From positions 42,620 to 106,619 of the forward strand of contig NZ_OBEH01000007.1 in NCBI RefSeq assembly GCF_900215465.1: a DNA stretch of 64,000 nucleotides, in the 5' to 3' direction. This DNA comes from Flagellimonas pacifica. GTDB lineage: Bacteria; Bacteroidota; Bacteroidia; Flavobacteriales; Flavobacteriaceae. Each line of letters opens with the position of its first letter. Position 1 is the stretch's first letter. Below the pieces are notes generated by a model. That model was not told the origin of the DNA. It made no database searches and saw only the letters and a program-made list of their open reading frames with translations. The translations under genes and the position numbers were made by a program. Of this stretch, positions 26,115 through 34,718 are shown piece by piece.

Positions 26115-29100
26115 TGGTACTTTAACGATTACCTTTGTTCCGGTCCTTTGTTCATCGCTAAGATCTTGAAACCTAATTTCGTATTCCCCGTTCCTTTGAT
26201 TTATTTGGTTCATAAGGTTTAACCGTTCCTTCAGTATTTGTGAGGCATACGACTGATGCTGATTGTTATTTGTTTTTTTTGTTGTCGCAATGCCCAATCC
26301 ATTATCTTTAATACTAAAAATCAATTGCTGGGAAAGGGTCGATTTTTCAATTTTTAGGACAATCTTTTTTTCTGTCTGATCTTTGGTAAAACCGTGCACT
26401 ATGGAGTTCTCGATAATAGGTTGTAAAATCATTGGGGGGATTACAAGGTCATCCGTATCAATATTATTACCACATTTTACTATTAAATCAACATCATCAG
26501 TATTGTCAATGTTGCTCAACGTAACATAACTTTTGATAAAGTCAATTTCCTTGGCCAGTTGTATGCGCTCATTTCTGGTAACGTCCAAGGTAAGCCTAGC
26601 GAGTTTGGAAAAAAGAGTCACGTAATGTTCCAAACCCTTTGTTTTGCCATTCCTTAATCTATTTCGTATCTCGTTCAAAGCATTGAATATGAAATGTGGG
26701 TTCATTTGAGATATCAATGTTTTTCTCTCTAATTCTATCAATGCTAGATTTAGAGCATATTTCTTTTTTACTTTTTTGGTATAACTCAGCACTAAAAAAA
26801 GTAATACTGCCACTGAGAGAAATCCACTCAAAATTAGAAACCAAGATTGTCTGTAAAAAACTTGTGCCACATGAATATAATAGTGCAGTTCATTGGATGA
26901 TTCAACACCAGCGGAATCAAATCCTTTGATCCGTAACACATAATCCCCGGGAGGAATTGACAACAGCTTTAAAGTGTTCTGTTTCCCTAGGTTTACCCAA
27001 TCGTCCGTAAAACCGTCCAATCTATACACATATTTGTTGTTCTCCGTATTGTAGCAGTCATTGATACTATAGGTTACAGAAAACGAATTTTTGTTATAGG
27101 GCAGGCTAAAACTGTAATTCCCCTGGTTCAGAACGTCAATCTCCACTTCTTTTTCCTCATGGGTATCATAATATTCGAATTTCGTGGGGAATATCTGAAG
27201 TTCTTTGAGCGGGGCGGGATTATCAATATGGTCAAAGACGATGAGTCCCCTAATTCCTCCAAAAAACAAGGTGTTGGAAGAGGTTTTGTAATACGCATTT
27301 TGATTGAAATCATTAAAAGTCAGCCCATCCTCCTCATAGAACGAGGTGATTTTTTTCACATCTCTTTCATACCTATAAAGACCGTCATAGGTACTGAACC
27401 AAATATTTTTCTCCGCATCCTCCAAAACTCCGACAACGTTTAAATTGGTAAGCCCGTCCGCTTCGTCTAGTATGGTTGCTTTTTTTAGGTCCTTGTCAAA
27501 ATAAATTAATCCTTTATCGGTTCCCAGCCATAAAATTTCCCGCTTATCCTTGAGAATGGTATAAATCTTATTGGTCGGAAGGGTCAATCCGTTATCGGTC
27601 GAGTCGTTATTCAGATGCAAAAAGGTATCTGAATTTAAATCTTGTATAAAAAGACCGTTCGCGTCTGTGCCTATATAGAGTTTATTCCCGGTCTTATGAA
27701 GGTCTCTGATGAAAAGTTTCTTAGTGTTCTCAACTAAGGGAATAGGTAGTTCCCGGAATTTTTTTTGCCAGATATTGAATTCTTGAAGACCAAAATTGCT
27801 GGCAAGCAATAAGGTAGAATCTGATTTTTTTAGGACATCATAGTACCGCAATTGACCCAACTCCCAATCTTTGTCAAAGTTATACATTCCAATAATTGTA
27901 TTTTCCAGAAAGTTTATTTCCGAAACCATTCTGTTCTCTCCGAGGCACCATGCAGTGGAATCACTGGCTTTTACAAAAGACCTGAGGTAAGACAACTGAG
28001 GAAAAACATTTTCGGTAACATAGGAGCCATGAATAAAATCACTTTGGGTAGGAGTAATCTTAAATACCCCCGAATAAGTAGCCACAAGTATCTCATTATT
28101 AGGAAGCTCTAACAATCCTCTCGTACTTATGACGCTTTTGCCATTTCCGTAAAGGATCCTTTCAAAATTATTCTTGTTAAACTTTATTTTTTTGATATGA
28201 TCATAATTGCTTACATAAATGATGTCGTTTTTATCAACAACAAGGTCCTCCACCCAAAAGGGAAATGGAATTTCATATGTTTTTCTTAGCATGTAGTTCC
28301 CGTTTGTTTCCATCATTTTATATAGGGATACATTTTTTCCAAGACCATCAATACCGATAAAATCGGCATAATCTTTTAGTATCGGATTGCCGTCTTCGGT
28401 AATGGGTATCATTTCTTGAAAGGGGAGATTGAGTACCTGAATATCCAAGTCTTTGATAAAATAGCTTTCAAAGACCTTTCCTTTATAGGTATACTGGATT
28501 TCTTTGGATTTGGGCAAGAGTTCGCCATTAGGGCTAATAAGGATGCCATCCCCCCCATTGAAGGTCCATTCTGGATGGAAATAGCCCATCGTTTCATATT
28601 TTTTTGTGGAAGTATAATCGGCAATCAAACTAATCTCCCCCTTTTCAAGAATAAACAATTTGCGCCCTTGCCTGCAAAGAATTTTATCACAGTCAATTAT
28701 TTTTTCAAAAAACAAAAACTCCCGTTTGTAATAGTCGGATACGGCATAGGTGGGTTTAAGAGCTTCTATTTGATATTTTTCTACAGCGAAGGAGGAGTCA
28801 ACTTTTAAAATAACATTGTCAGCCCCTACAATCCATATATTTCCGTCGCAATCTTCGATATATGAGTTTCCCGAAAGATTTTCTCCCCTTGAAAATGGCT
28901 TGAATTTTATACGATTAAAACTATCGTCCAAACTTTTGTCGGACACGAAAACTCCCGTCTGGGTCGAAACCCACATTCGTTGTTGATTGTCAATAAAAAC
29001 TGTGAAAGCTATTTTAGGCGGGTTATCTCCATTTTCATCCATAAAGGTTGACAGTACACTGTGGGTCTCAAAGTCCTTTACAACTCCGTTATATGTGGAA

Positions 29101-29312
29101 TACCATAGAAACCCATTATGATCTACCTGCATTACGTTGATATCCTTATGGGATTCTCCATTGGGATTAATTTTAATATCCCTTATCGTATAGTCCTGTG
29201 CTTGGGCAACACCCAAAATCAAAAAAAAGATAAATAGAATAATATGTCCGTATGGTGTCTTCAAGTTATTTAAATGGTCGGTAAGGTCTTTGAAAAGTTT
29301 GGATTGAAACAA
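26100..29312 (-). CDS. Two-component-propeller LytS-type histidine kinase
   Basis: A 1070-aa membrane sensor. After a signal anchor (about 22-38), two seven-bladed two-component-regulator propeller repeats span about 40-700 (NVMQVDHNGFLWYSTYNG, EILWLGTDKGLIYFD, KNIWFSTYDGLYRYE), then a Y_Y_Y beta domain (about 720-810), one membrane helix (about 825-848), a LytS-type kinase domain with the phospho-acceptor H873 in MNPHFIFNAL, and an HATPase_c domain (N-box ILQPIIENSIVHGF, G-box DNGLGI). This is the periplasmic-sensing design used in Bacteroidota for glycans and other ligands. No ATG is available for the full N-terminus: an in-frame TGA lies just upstream and the frame starts at TTG 29312. Partner: LytTR regulator at 25345-26073. 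Confidence 0.9.
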   Translation of the reverse strand: MFQSKLFKDLTDHLNNLKTPYGHIILFIFFLILGVAQAQDYTIRDIKINPNGESHKDINVMQVDHNGFLWYSTYNGVVKDFETHSVLSTFMDENGDNPPKIAFTVFIDNQQRMWVSTQTGVFVSDKSLDDSFNRIKFKPFSRGENLSGNSYIEDCDGNIWIVGADNVILKVDSSFAVEKYQIEALKPTYAVSDYYKREFLFFEKIIDCDKILCRQGRKLFILEKGEISLIADYTSTKKYETMGYFHPEWTFNGGDGILISPNGELLPKSKEIQYTYKGKVFESYFIKDLDIQVLNLPFQEMIPITEDGNPILKDYADFIGIDGLGKNVSLYKMMETNGNYMLRKTYEIPFPFWVEDLVVDKNDIIYVSNYDHIKKIKFNKNNFERILYGNGKSVISTRGLLELPNNEILVATYSGVFKITPTQSDFIHGSYVTENVFPQLSYLRSFVKASDSTAWCLGENRMVSEINFLENTIIGMYNFDKDWELGQLRYYDVLKKSDSTLLLASNFGLQEFNIWQKKFRELPIPLVENTKKLFIRDLHKTGNKLYIGTDANGLFIQDLNSDTFLHLNNDSTDNGLTLPTNKIYTILKDKREILWLGTDKGLIYFDKDLKKATILDEADGLTNLNVVGVLEDAEKNIWFSTYDGLYRYERDVKKITSFYEEDGLTFNDFNQNAYYKTSSNTLFFGGIRGLIVFDHIDNPAPLKELQIFPTKFEYYDTHEEKEVEIDVLNQGNYSFSLPYNKNSFSVTYSINDCYNTENNKYVYRLDGFTDDWVNLGKQNTLKLLSIPPGDYVLRIKGFDSAGVESSNELHYYIHVAQVFYRQSWFLILSGFLSVAVLLFLVLSYTKKVKKKYALNLALIELERKTLISQMNPHFIFNALNEIRNRLRNGKTKGLEHYVTLFSKLARLTLDVTRNERIQLAKEIDFIKSYVTLSNIDNTDDVDLIVKCGNNIDTDDLVIPPMILQPIIENSIVHGFTKDQTEKKIVLKIEKSTLSQQLIFSIKDNGLGIATTKKTNNNQHQSYASQILKERLNLMNQINQRNGEYEIRFQDLSDEQRTGTKVIVKVPYTRI

Positions 29313-29717
29313 ATCTCAACAAACTCCATGGTCAGCATGGAATTATCCCTTCTTACTAATATACGGTCAATTAAGCATTTTAGGATTAGGCAGTTATATT
29401 TTTAAGTTACCCATATTGGAGTATTTATAGAAAATGAGAAATAATTCAAGATACAACTGTTCAAAGGTTTTAACAGAAATTCTACTTTCCTATCTCGGTT
29501 ACAATCGATCAATGAATCCATGGGATAAAACTAAGCAGGAATTTCCCTTATTATAAAACCTAAATAGGGTTTTCATTTTTTTGAAATTCAATTACCGCTT
29601 AAAGCATTGAGTCTACCGTTTAAGGTTTTGTGAATTCAAGATGATAAGAAAAAAAATAATTTTATGTAAGAAAAGTATCTAAAACCAAACTTGGATATAT
29701 ATTAAAACATATATGCT
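29313..29717. other. Intergenic region, no gene seen
   Basis: 405 nt between the divergent kinase gene and a small plus-strand gene. Very AT-rich, with no coding content or strong hairpin that I can see; presumably it holds both promoters. Confidence 0.5.
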
Positions 29718-29984
29718 ATGCAATCGCTAATATCGAACACAATAGATTACAAGCTTTGTTTGAATGATGAAGCCAAAAGTTTATTTATGAATTCGCTGCA
29801 AGAACTTGTAAAATCCAAATGTTCTGATTTTATGGTTTACAGAGTGGTTAATGGTAATATTAGAAATCTACCAGATTATAATGAATGGCAAGAAACCGTG
29901 GAAATTGATGAAGACACTTATGGAGAACTCCATCTGAACCTTTGCCAGAAAATAGGCAAGATTGTAAGGAGAGGGGTTATCTGA
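29718..29984 (+). CDS. Small conserved-looking unknown protein
   Basis: An 88-aa soluble protein that I do not recognise. It has a regular ATG with an A-rich leader and balanced composition (SNTIDYKLCLNDEAKSLFMN, DYNEWQETVEIDEDTYGELH), with three Cys and no membrane segment or signal peptide. It stands alone, convergent with the thrombospondin-repeat gene 8 nt away. Coding status rests on length and composition only. Confidence 0.5.
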   Translation: MQSLISNTIDYKLCLNDEAKSLFMNSLQELVKSKCSDFMVYRVVNGNIRNLPDYNEWQETVEIDEDTYGELHLNLCQKIGKIVRRGVI

Positions 29985-29992
29985 TGTATCGA

Positions 29993-31114
29993 TCAATTCT
30001 TTTTTACCCTAAAGGTTATACCTTTATTGGTGATAATGGTAGTAGGGCAGCCAAGACGCAGGGTATTGTCCTTTGATGAACCCACTCCTTGTCCGGTAAC
30101 CACTATCAGGGGGACACCATAAGTCGGGCTCGAGGGTGCAGTATCGACAACGCCAGCCAATCTGTTGTTCGCGTCTAGGCTATTTCCGGTAAAAGTGCCA
30201 TCACCTTCAAGGGCATCCGGGCAATTGTCACCATCACTATCCGTGTCCATATAATCTATTATCCCATCTCCATCAGTGTCCAAAGAACAATCCGAAACAT
30301 CGCCAGCTAATCGTTGGGCATATAAGCTTATACCATCAATTGCCATATACTCATAAACCATCCCCGTGCCATCACTATCTGCCCGAAATTCCAACCATTT
30401 TGTAGGCGAAGTGGTGGTAAAGGTCATTTCTTGTAGCATCCAAATTTGATTGCCCACTCCTTTATAGTCCATAGCAGTACTAAAAGAAGTTGGTGTACCT
30501 AAAAAATCTCCGATTCTCCAACGCGCTTTCTGAGCCGGGTCAATGGGTGTGATTCCTTCGATGCCTGCATTCGCCTGATAAAATTTTAGCACATAGGTTC
30601 TTCCCACGTCCAAATCATCCAATCGAACAAAAAATGATTCACCGAAATTGTTCCGAACACTCGCACCTATAAATACCCCTCCATCAGGGGAAGGAGGCAT
30701 CCCATTAGCACTTGCAGCTAAAACGCCACTTCCATTTAAAGGTACGGGGGCAATCCATGAATCTGGAGAACCATTTCCTTGGGCCCATCCAGCACCTGGG
30801 GTTGTAAATCCAGTAAATAGTGAAACACCTACTAAGCCATTAGGTATATCGTTGCTTACAACATCGGATAAGGATTCAAAAGTGCCATCCGCATTTTGGG
30901 CACTTAGAACTTCTACAGGAGGGCATTCCACTTGATCAAGAATCCCGTCGTTGTCATCATCCATATCTTGGCAATTTGAAATACCATCTCCATCGGTATC
31001 CAAACCAAAATTGAAGGGTGCCAAGCACTGTCCATACCCAACTGTACAACTGGAAATAAGAAAAAGTAGAGGAACAATCCACTTTTTATTTAAAAATTGA
31101 TGTTTTGTAGTCAT
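29993..31114 (-). CDS. Secreted thrombospondin type 3 repeat protein
   Basis: A 373-aa exported protein. I chose the third in-frame ATG (31114) because it gives a signal peptide (FLNKKWIVPLLFLISSCTVGYGQ); earlier ATGs at 31168 and 31156 would bury it. Calcium-binding DxDxDG repeats flank a ~190-aa beta domain: DTDGDGISNCQDMDDDNDG near the start and DTDGDGIIDYMDTDSDGD near the end. The central part (FVRLDDLDVGRTYVLKFYQAN, WRIGDFLGTP) looks like a galactose-binding/CBM-type beta-sandwich. Most relatives end in a type A or type B sorting domain; this one stops at ITNKGITFRVKKN without one, so it may be C-terminally truncated or exported differently. Confidence 0.75.
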   Translation of the reverse strand: MTTKHQFLNKKWIVPLLFLISSCTVGYGQCLAPFNFGLDTDGDGISNCQDMDDDNDGILDQVECPPVEVLSAQNADGTFESLSDVVSNDIPNGLVGVSLFTGFTTPGAGWAQGNGSPDSWIAPVPLNGSGVLAASANGMPPSPDGGVFIGASVRNNFGESFFVRLDDLDVGRTYVLKFYQANAGIEGITPIDPAQKARWRIGDFLGTPTSFSTAMDYKGVGNQIWMLQEMTFTTTSPTKWLEFRADSDGTGMVYEYMAIDGISLYAQRLAGDVSDCSLDTDGDGIIDYMDTDSDGDNCPDALEGDGTFTGNSLDANNRLAGVVDTAPSSPTYGVPLIVVTGQGVGSSKDNTLRLGCPTTIITNKGITFRVKKN

Positions 31115-31552
31115 TGGTTGCCCATTTAGACTTTCACCCAGCCTATCAAAATTCATTCTTGTGGGCATCGTTAGTGAAAACCTATGTCATCGGATAGAAA
31201 GTTCATTGAAAAAATGGTTGTCTGTTTTTGTTATTCAGTAAACGGTGAGTTCCATGACTTTATCGGTATTAGACAATCTGAGATGTAGGTAAGAGATCAC
31301 TGGTTCGTTTATAAAACAGAAAAGAGATCTCTTCAGAAAAACATTGGTAGGTAGAAGTGTTTTTCGAAATAGTTGTTTACTAGGAAAGCATGACAAAATA
31401 TGGTTTTAGTACATTGAATTTGGACCGGTAGACTTTGACATTATTGATAATAATTGATGTGTCCTTCAATTTTGGCAATTGTTTTTCAAGTGTCTTATAG
31501 AATTAACCTTTTCCGGAGCTTTCAAGCGTTTAGGTAAATAGGGTCTAATCTC

Positions 31553-31774
31553 ACCTTTATCTAAACTAATTCTGTTGCAAGCTTTCTTTCTTCAGATGGA
31601 CTGGTCTTGTTGCTTTTGAACTGGAAAAAAATGGTTAAATTTAGGGTCAAATAAGTTCATTTAAAATCCAAGTACGATCCGGCTGGCATTTCGGTGCGCA
31701 CACAGAACAAGTAAAATTGTAACTTTTTGAACGTCAGATAGATAATATAGGCATTACGACCCTGTCGAAGTCAC
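31553..31774 (+). repeat. Direct repeat copy A (~222 bp)
   Basis: About 222 bp matching 38688-38908 in the same orientation at roughly 80 percent by eye, including near-identical blocks ACCTTTATCTAAACTAATTCT, ATAAGTTCATTTAAAATCCA and GCATTTCGGTG. It ends in a tRNA-end-like CGACCCTGTCGAAGTCAC and is followed by a terminator, as is copy B. The copies bracket about 7 kb. They could be the ends of an old composite insertion, two integration scars, or two members of an RNA gene family. The 31115-31552 stretch before it carries no gene that I can see. Confidence 0.8.
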
Positions 31775-31793
31775 GAATAAATAGTTCAATAAG

Positions 31794-31826
31794 AAAAAAC
31801 GCCAAGTTTACTTGAGCGTTTTTTTT
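31794..31826 (+). terminator. Rho-independent terminator after repeat A
   Basis: AAAAAACGC-C-AAGT pairs with ACTT-GA-GCGTTTTTT, with a T8 tract. It lies 20 nt after the tRNA-end-like motif of repeat A, and no intact gene reads into it. Confidence 0.75.
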
Positions 31827-31864
31827 GTGGTATTTTTCAAAGCGAAACTTTTTCAGGAAAGACA

Positions 31865-32091
31865 ATGGCAATCCTGTCGAGGTCACTGGAACGAAACTCC
31901 AAACGAATCAACATTAGCCTTAAAAAGAAGGTGCCTTTGCTCATTTGGGATGCTAAAAAGAAAAAGCTAAGGGTACTTTAAACAAAGTTCAAAGCCATCT
32001 TTTTCAATGCTACCAAGATTTGAAATTTAAGGAAAAACTCGTTACTGCAGAATTAGTCAAAGCTGAATACATAGGTGAAAGTGATAATTGA
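31865..32091 (+). pseudogene. N-terminal fragment of tyrosine recombinase
   Basis: An in-frame stretch reads KRINISLKKKVPLLIWDAKK and then KKLR before a stop; a one-base shift near 31973 continues as TLNKVQSHLFQCYQDLKFKE and KLVTAELVKAEYIGESDN. The ISLKKKVPxxxWDAKKxKLRG ... FQCYQDL ... VTAxLVKAxYxGE pattern is the arm-binding N-terminal domain of bacteroidetal integrases. Everything C-terminal, including the catalytic domain, is missing, and a stop follows. A tRNA-end-like motif (31868-31886) lies directly at its 5' break. It is a remnant of integration, not an active enzyme. Confidence 0.78.
31868..31886 (+). repeat. tRNA-end-like motif at integrase fragment
   Basis: GCAATCCTGTCGAGGTCAC is the best-preserved copy of the motif found also at 12237-12285, 31756-31774 and 38890-38908. 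It lies at the broken 5' edge of an integrase fragment, which is where an attachment-site remnant would be expected. Confidence 0.4.
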
Positions 32092-32140
32092 TTGATTGCT
32101 ATAAAAACCCATTTTTTCTGTGTTTTAACGTAATCTCTTC

Positions 32141-32518
32141 TCAACACATCGAATTGATTTTATTATAGAATCCGGCCCTATAGGTATTGCTTATGGAAAG
32201 TTTCACACACCCTATGATAACTCGATTATCCTCAATTGACTTTATTTTATTTACTTGCACAATGTGAGATTTGTGAATCCTAACAAATTTATTTTCGGGT
32301 AATAGGTCCAATACCTCACCCATTTTACCAAGGGCCATCACTTTTTTACTTTCCAATTGGTATATAACATAATTCCCGGACCCTTCAATGTATAAAATGT
32401 CATTGATATCTACCCGGTCTATTTTCGTTCCGTTTTTGATGAATATATATTCCTTGCTACTACTAAGCAAGGGCTTTGAATCCATTGCTACGAATGTATG
32501 GATGAACAATGATTTCAT
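32141..32518 (-). pseudogene. Truncated LytTR response regulator
   Basis: A 125-aa frame. From about residue 14 it is a normal LytTR DNA-binding domain with linker (KPLLSSSKEYIFIKNGTKID, YIEGSGNYVIYQLESKK, FVRIHKSHIVQVNKIKSIE). The receiver domain that should precede SSSKEYIFIKNG is gone and replaced by ~12 unrelated residues. The break is at about 32480-32500, exactly where a truncated beta-lactamase-fold frame begins on the other strand. It might still be translated as a lone DNA-binding domain, but truncation by rearrangement is more likely. Confidence 0.75.
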
Positions 32519-32744
32519 TTCAGTGGATCAAAATGGAGTTAAAGCGAAAAATGGGTATGGTCTGGGTACTGTCATTTCTTATGATTCTCAATTAAATATC
32601 GGTCATGGAGGTGTTAATGTTGGTTCTTGTAGTGAGTTACGCTACTTTCCCGAATCCGATTATTTGCTTATCGTCTTGGCCAATAATAGAAATGGAGCAA
32701 TAAACACCTATAACTTCTTTAAAAATAGTTTGCCTAGAGAATAG
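32495..32744 (+). pseudogene. C-terminal fragment of beta-lactamase-fold serine hydrolase
   Basis: The frame reads NGVKAKNGYGLGTVI ... LNIGHGGVNVGSCSELRYFP followed by ESDYLLIVLANNRNGAINTY, the last ~70 residues of a class C beta-lactamase-fold hydrolase: GYGLG, the GHGG motif in the HxG position, and the final strand/helix. The SxxK and YxN motifs and ~300 N-terminal residues are absent. Upstream of about 32495 the frame runs antisense through the LytTR fragment. An intact paralogue of the same family starts 225 nt downstream. Confidence 0.75.
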
Positions 32745-32746
32745 TA

Positions 32747-32830
32747 ATGGTGAAGAAGAATCCTCTTTTTTTGGCTTTAGCAGTATCAGTAATTTTAATG
32801 AATATAGGATCGCTTAACCGCAAGAAGTAG
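32747..32830 (+). other. 27-codon signal-peptide-like frame
   Basis: ATG at 32747, two bases after the hydrolase fragment stop, opens MVKKNPLFLALAVSVILMN and ends after NRKK. It looks like the N-terminus of a membrane or secreted protein cut short. It may be another relic; real expression is doubtful. Confidence 0.2.
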
Positions 32831-32969
32831 ATTTCCAATAGCCAAAACCATTCAATCTTATTGGAAGCCTGTACATTTCATATTCAAAAACATATCGCTT
32901 CACTTCATTTTAATACAATTTCAACTTTTCGAGTCCAAATTGTTTGTTGTTTTGGGAAAAACATCAATC

Positions 32970-34712
32970 ATGAAGAAAACAATTCAATTTTATCAATGCC
33001 TAGTATTTTGCCTTATATGTTCAGCTGTTTGGGCACAGAACAAAAACAAGGAACTCATTAGTTTTCAGAAATCATTTCCTGATTTCGTTTCAAAAAAAAT
33101 GAAAAAACACAATGTGATCGGAGCCAACGTGGCGGTTGTTGTTGACAATGAAGTAGTCTTGGATAAAGGGTTTGGTTTTTCCGATTTAAAAAGTGGACGG
33201 AAATCAACGGTTGACACAAAATACCCTATTGGGTCGGTATCCAAGGTAGTTACCTCAACAGCTGTGTTAAAACTATATTCCGATGGTCGTATCGATATTG
33301 ATAGGCCATATACGGATTACGTATCTGATTTTGAAATGAAGAAACATTTCTCGGGCCCAATCAATTTTACAGTGCGCCATTTATTGTCACATTACGCGGG
33401 ATTACCTCGTTTACTGGCCAAAGGATTTTTAAAGAAACGGCCCTTGCCTTTGGATAGCCTTTTACGGAATAGCCGTAACGAATATCTCATTGCACCTGCA
33501 GGTAAGGCATATCAGTATTCTGACTGGGGCACGGATTTATTGGCTTTATTGGTGCAGCGAGTGGCAAAAATGCCTTATGAGGAGTTTGTGGTCTCCAATG
33601 TGTTTAAACCTTTGCAGATGGGTAATTCTGGCTTTGGTCCTGTAGAAACCAAAGGGTACATAAATGGAAAGGAAACTCCAACCTATGGATACAGTTGGTC
33701 CGGATCTGACGGGGTATATTCCACGGCTTCTGATTTGGCCAAATTATGCCAAGTGTATTTTAACAAGAATGTAAATATTCACAATCCTTTTCTCAAACCT
33801 GATGTCGTAAAGCAAGCTGTTACCCTTCAATTTATGGATGCTCCAATGGCGTATAATACTCAAATTGGATTGATGTGGGAGATACAACAATACAATGGGT
33901 TTAAAAGGGTAAAAAAAGGTGGAATCCATGAGCCATTCTATACCTATATATTTTATGTTCCAGAGTATAATGCTTCAGTAATTGTATGCAGCAATTCCAA
34001 TGCTTCAAGCCAATTGCACTGGAATGTTTGGTCCAAGGTATTTGATTTTTTATCCAAAAAGTATGGTTTAAAAGGGAACTTGCCTCCAATAAAGAGAAAG
34101 TCGGGCAAAGTGAACTTGACTACCAGTCAAATGAAAGAATTAGGAGGTAGTTATAGCACCAATCTTGGAATCTTGAACTTGGAACCTGCTGGCAAAAAAT
34201 TCAATGCAACGCTTGGTCTTGATAAGCAAAAAGGAACGGCAACGCCTCATGAGGATAATTTGCTTAAATTATCGGTAAAGATGATGGGTATCAAGGTGCA
34301 TGCAATGGATATGTTTTGGGACAAGGTTGGGGATGAGCTCATTGTAGGGGAACAATACGAAAGCGGAAGAAGAAATATTGGTGGGGCGAAAATCAGCAAT
34401 ACAACAATTCCCGAGTCATGGCAACGAGCAGTAGGAACCTATGAAGTGGTCAACTATGATGCAATTGATTATCAAACTATTGACAAGGTCAAGTTATCGA
34501 TTAATGAATACGGGGTATTGGAATTAAGGGTACATCTTCTCTATCCAGGTGAAACTGAATTTCAATTGGGGCTCTCTCCCATATCCAACAGTTTAGCAAT
34601 TATACCGGGCTACAACTTTGAATTTTTTGGCGGGGAAACCGTTGAATTGATTAAAGGAGATGTTTTTGAATTGAAGTTATCGGGTTATAAACTTCAAAAG
34701 TTAGAGAAGTAA
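32970..34712 (+). CDS. Secreted beta-lactamase-fold serine hydrolase
   Basis: A 580-aa exported protein from the ATG at 32970 (an in-frame ATG-less extension from 32940 would spoil the signal peptide MKKTIQFYQCLVFCLICSAVWAQ). The catalytic motif SVSK (S89, K92) is present; the second motif reads YSDWG, Asp where class C enzymes have Asn. A ~150-aa C-terminal beta domain follows (about 400-580), as in many peptidase- or esterase-like members (DUF3471-like). The substrate could be a peptide or ester; antibiotic resistance is not implied. It forms a two-gene unit with the LytTR gene 6 nt downstream. Confidence 0.85.
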   Translation: MKKTIQFYQCLVFCLICSAVWAQNKNKELISFQKSFPDFVSKKMKKHNVIGANVAVVVDNEVVLDKGFGFSDLKSGRKSTVDTKYPIGSVSKVVTSTAVLKLYSDGRIDIDRPYTDYVSDFEMKKHFSGPINFTVRHLLSHYAGLPRLLAKGFLKKRPLPLDSLLRNSRNEYLIAPAGKAYQYSDWGTDLLALLVQRVAKMPYEEFVVSNVFKPLQMGNSGFGPVETKGYINGKETPTYGYSWSGSDGVYSTASDLAKLCQVYFNKNVNIHNPFLKPDVVKQAVTLQFMDAPMAYNTQIGLMWEIQQYNGFKRVKKGGIHEPFYTYIFYVPEYNASVIVCSNSNASSQLHWNVWSKVFDFLSKKYGLKGNLPPIKRKSGKVNLTTSQMKELGGSYSTNLGILNLEPAGKKFNATLGLDKQKGTATPHEDNLLKLSVKMMGIKVHAMDMFWDKVGDELIVGEQYESGRRNIGGAKISNTTIPESWQRAVGTYEVVNYDAIDYQTIDKVKLSINEYGVLELRVHLLYPGETEFQLGLSPISNSLAIIPGYNFEFFGGETVELIKGDVFELKLSGYKLQKLEK

Positions 34713-34718
34713 TAGCAA

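Noticed and set aside
32970..34712. Antibiotic-resistance beta-lactamase
   Set aside because: The fold matches, but the YxN position reads YSD and a C-terminal extra domain is present, as in non-resistance serine hydrolases; no basis to claim resistance.
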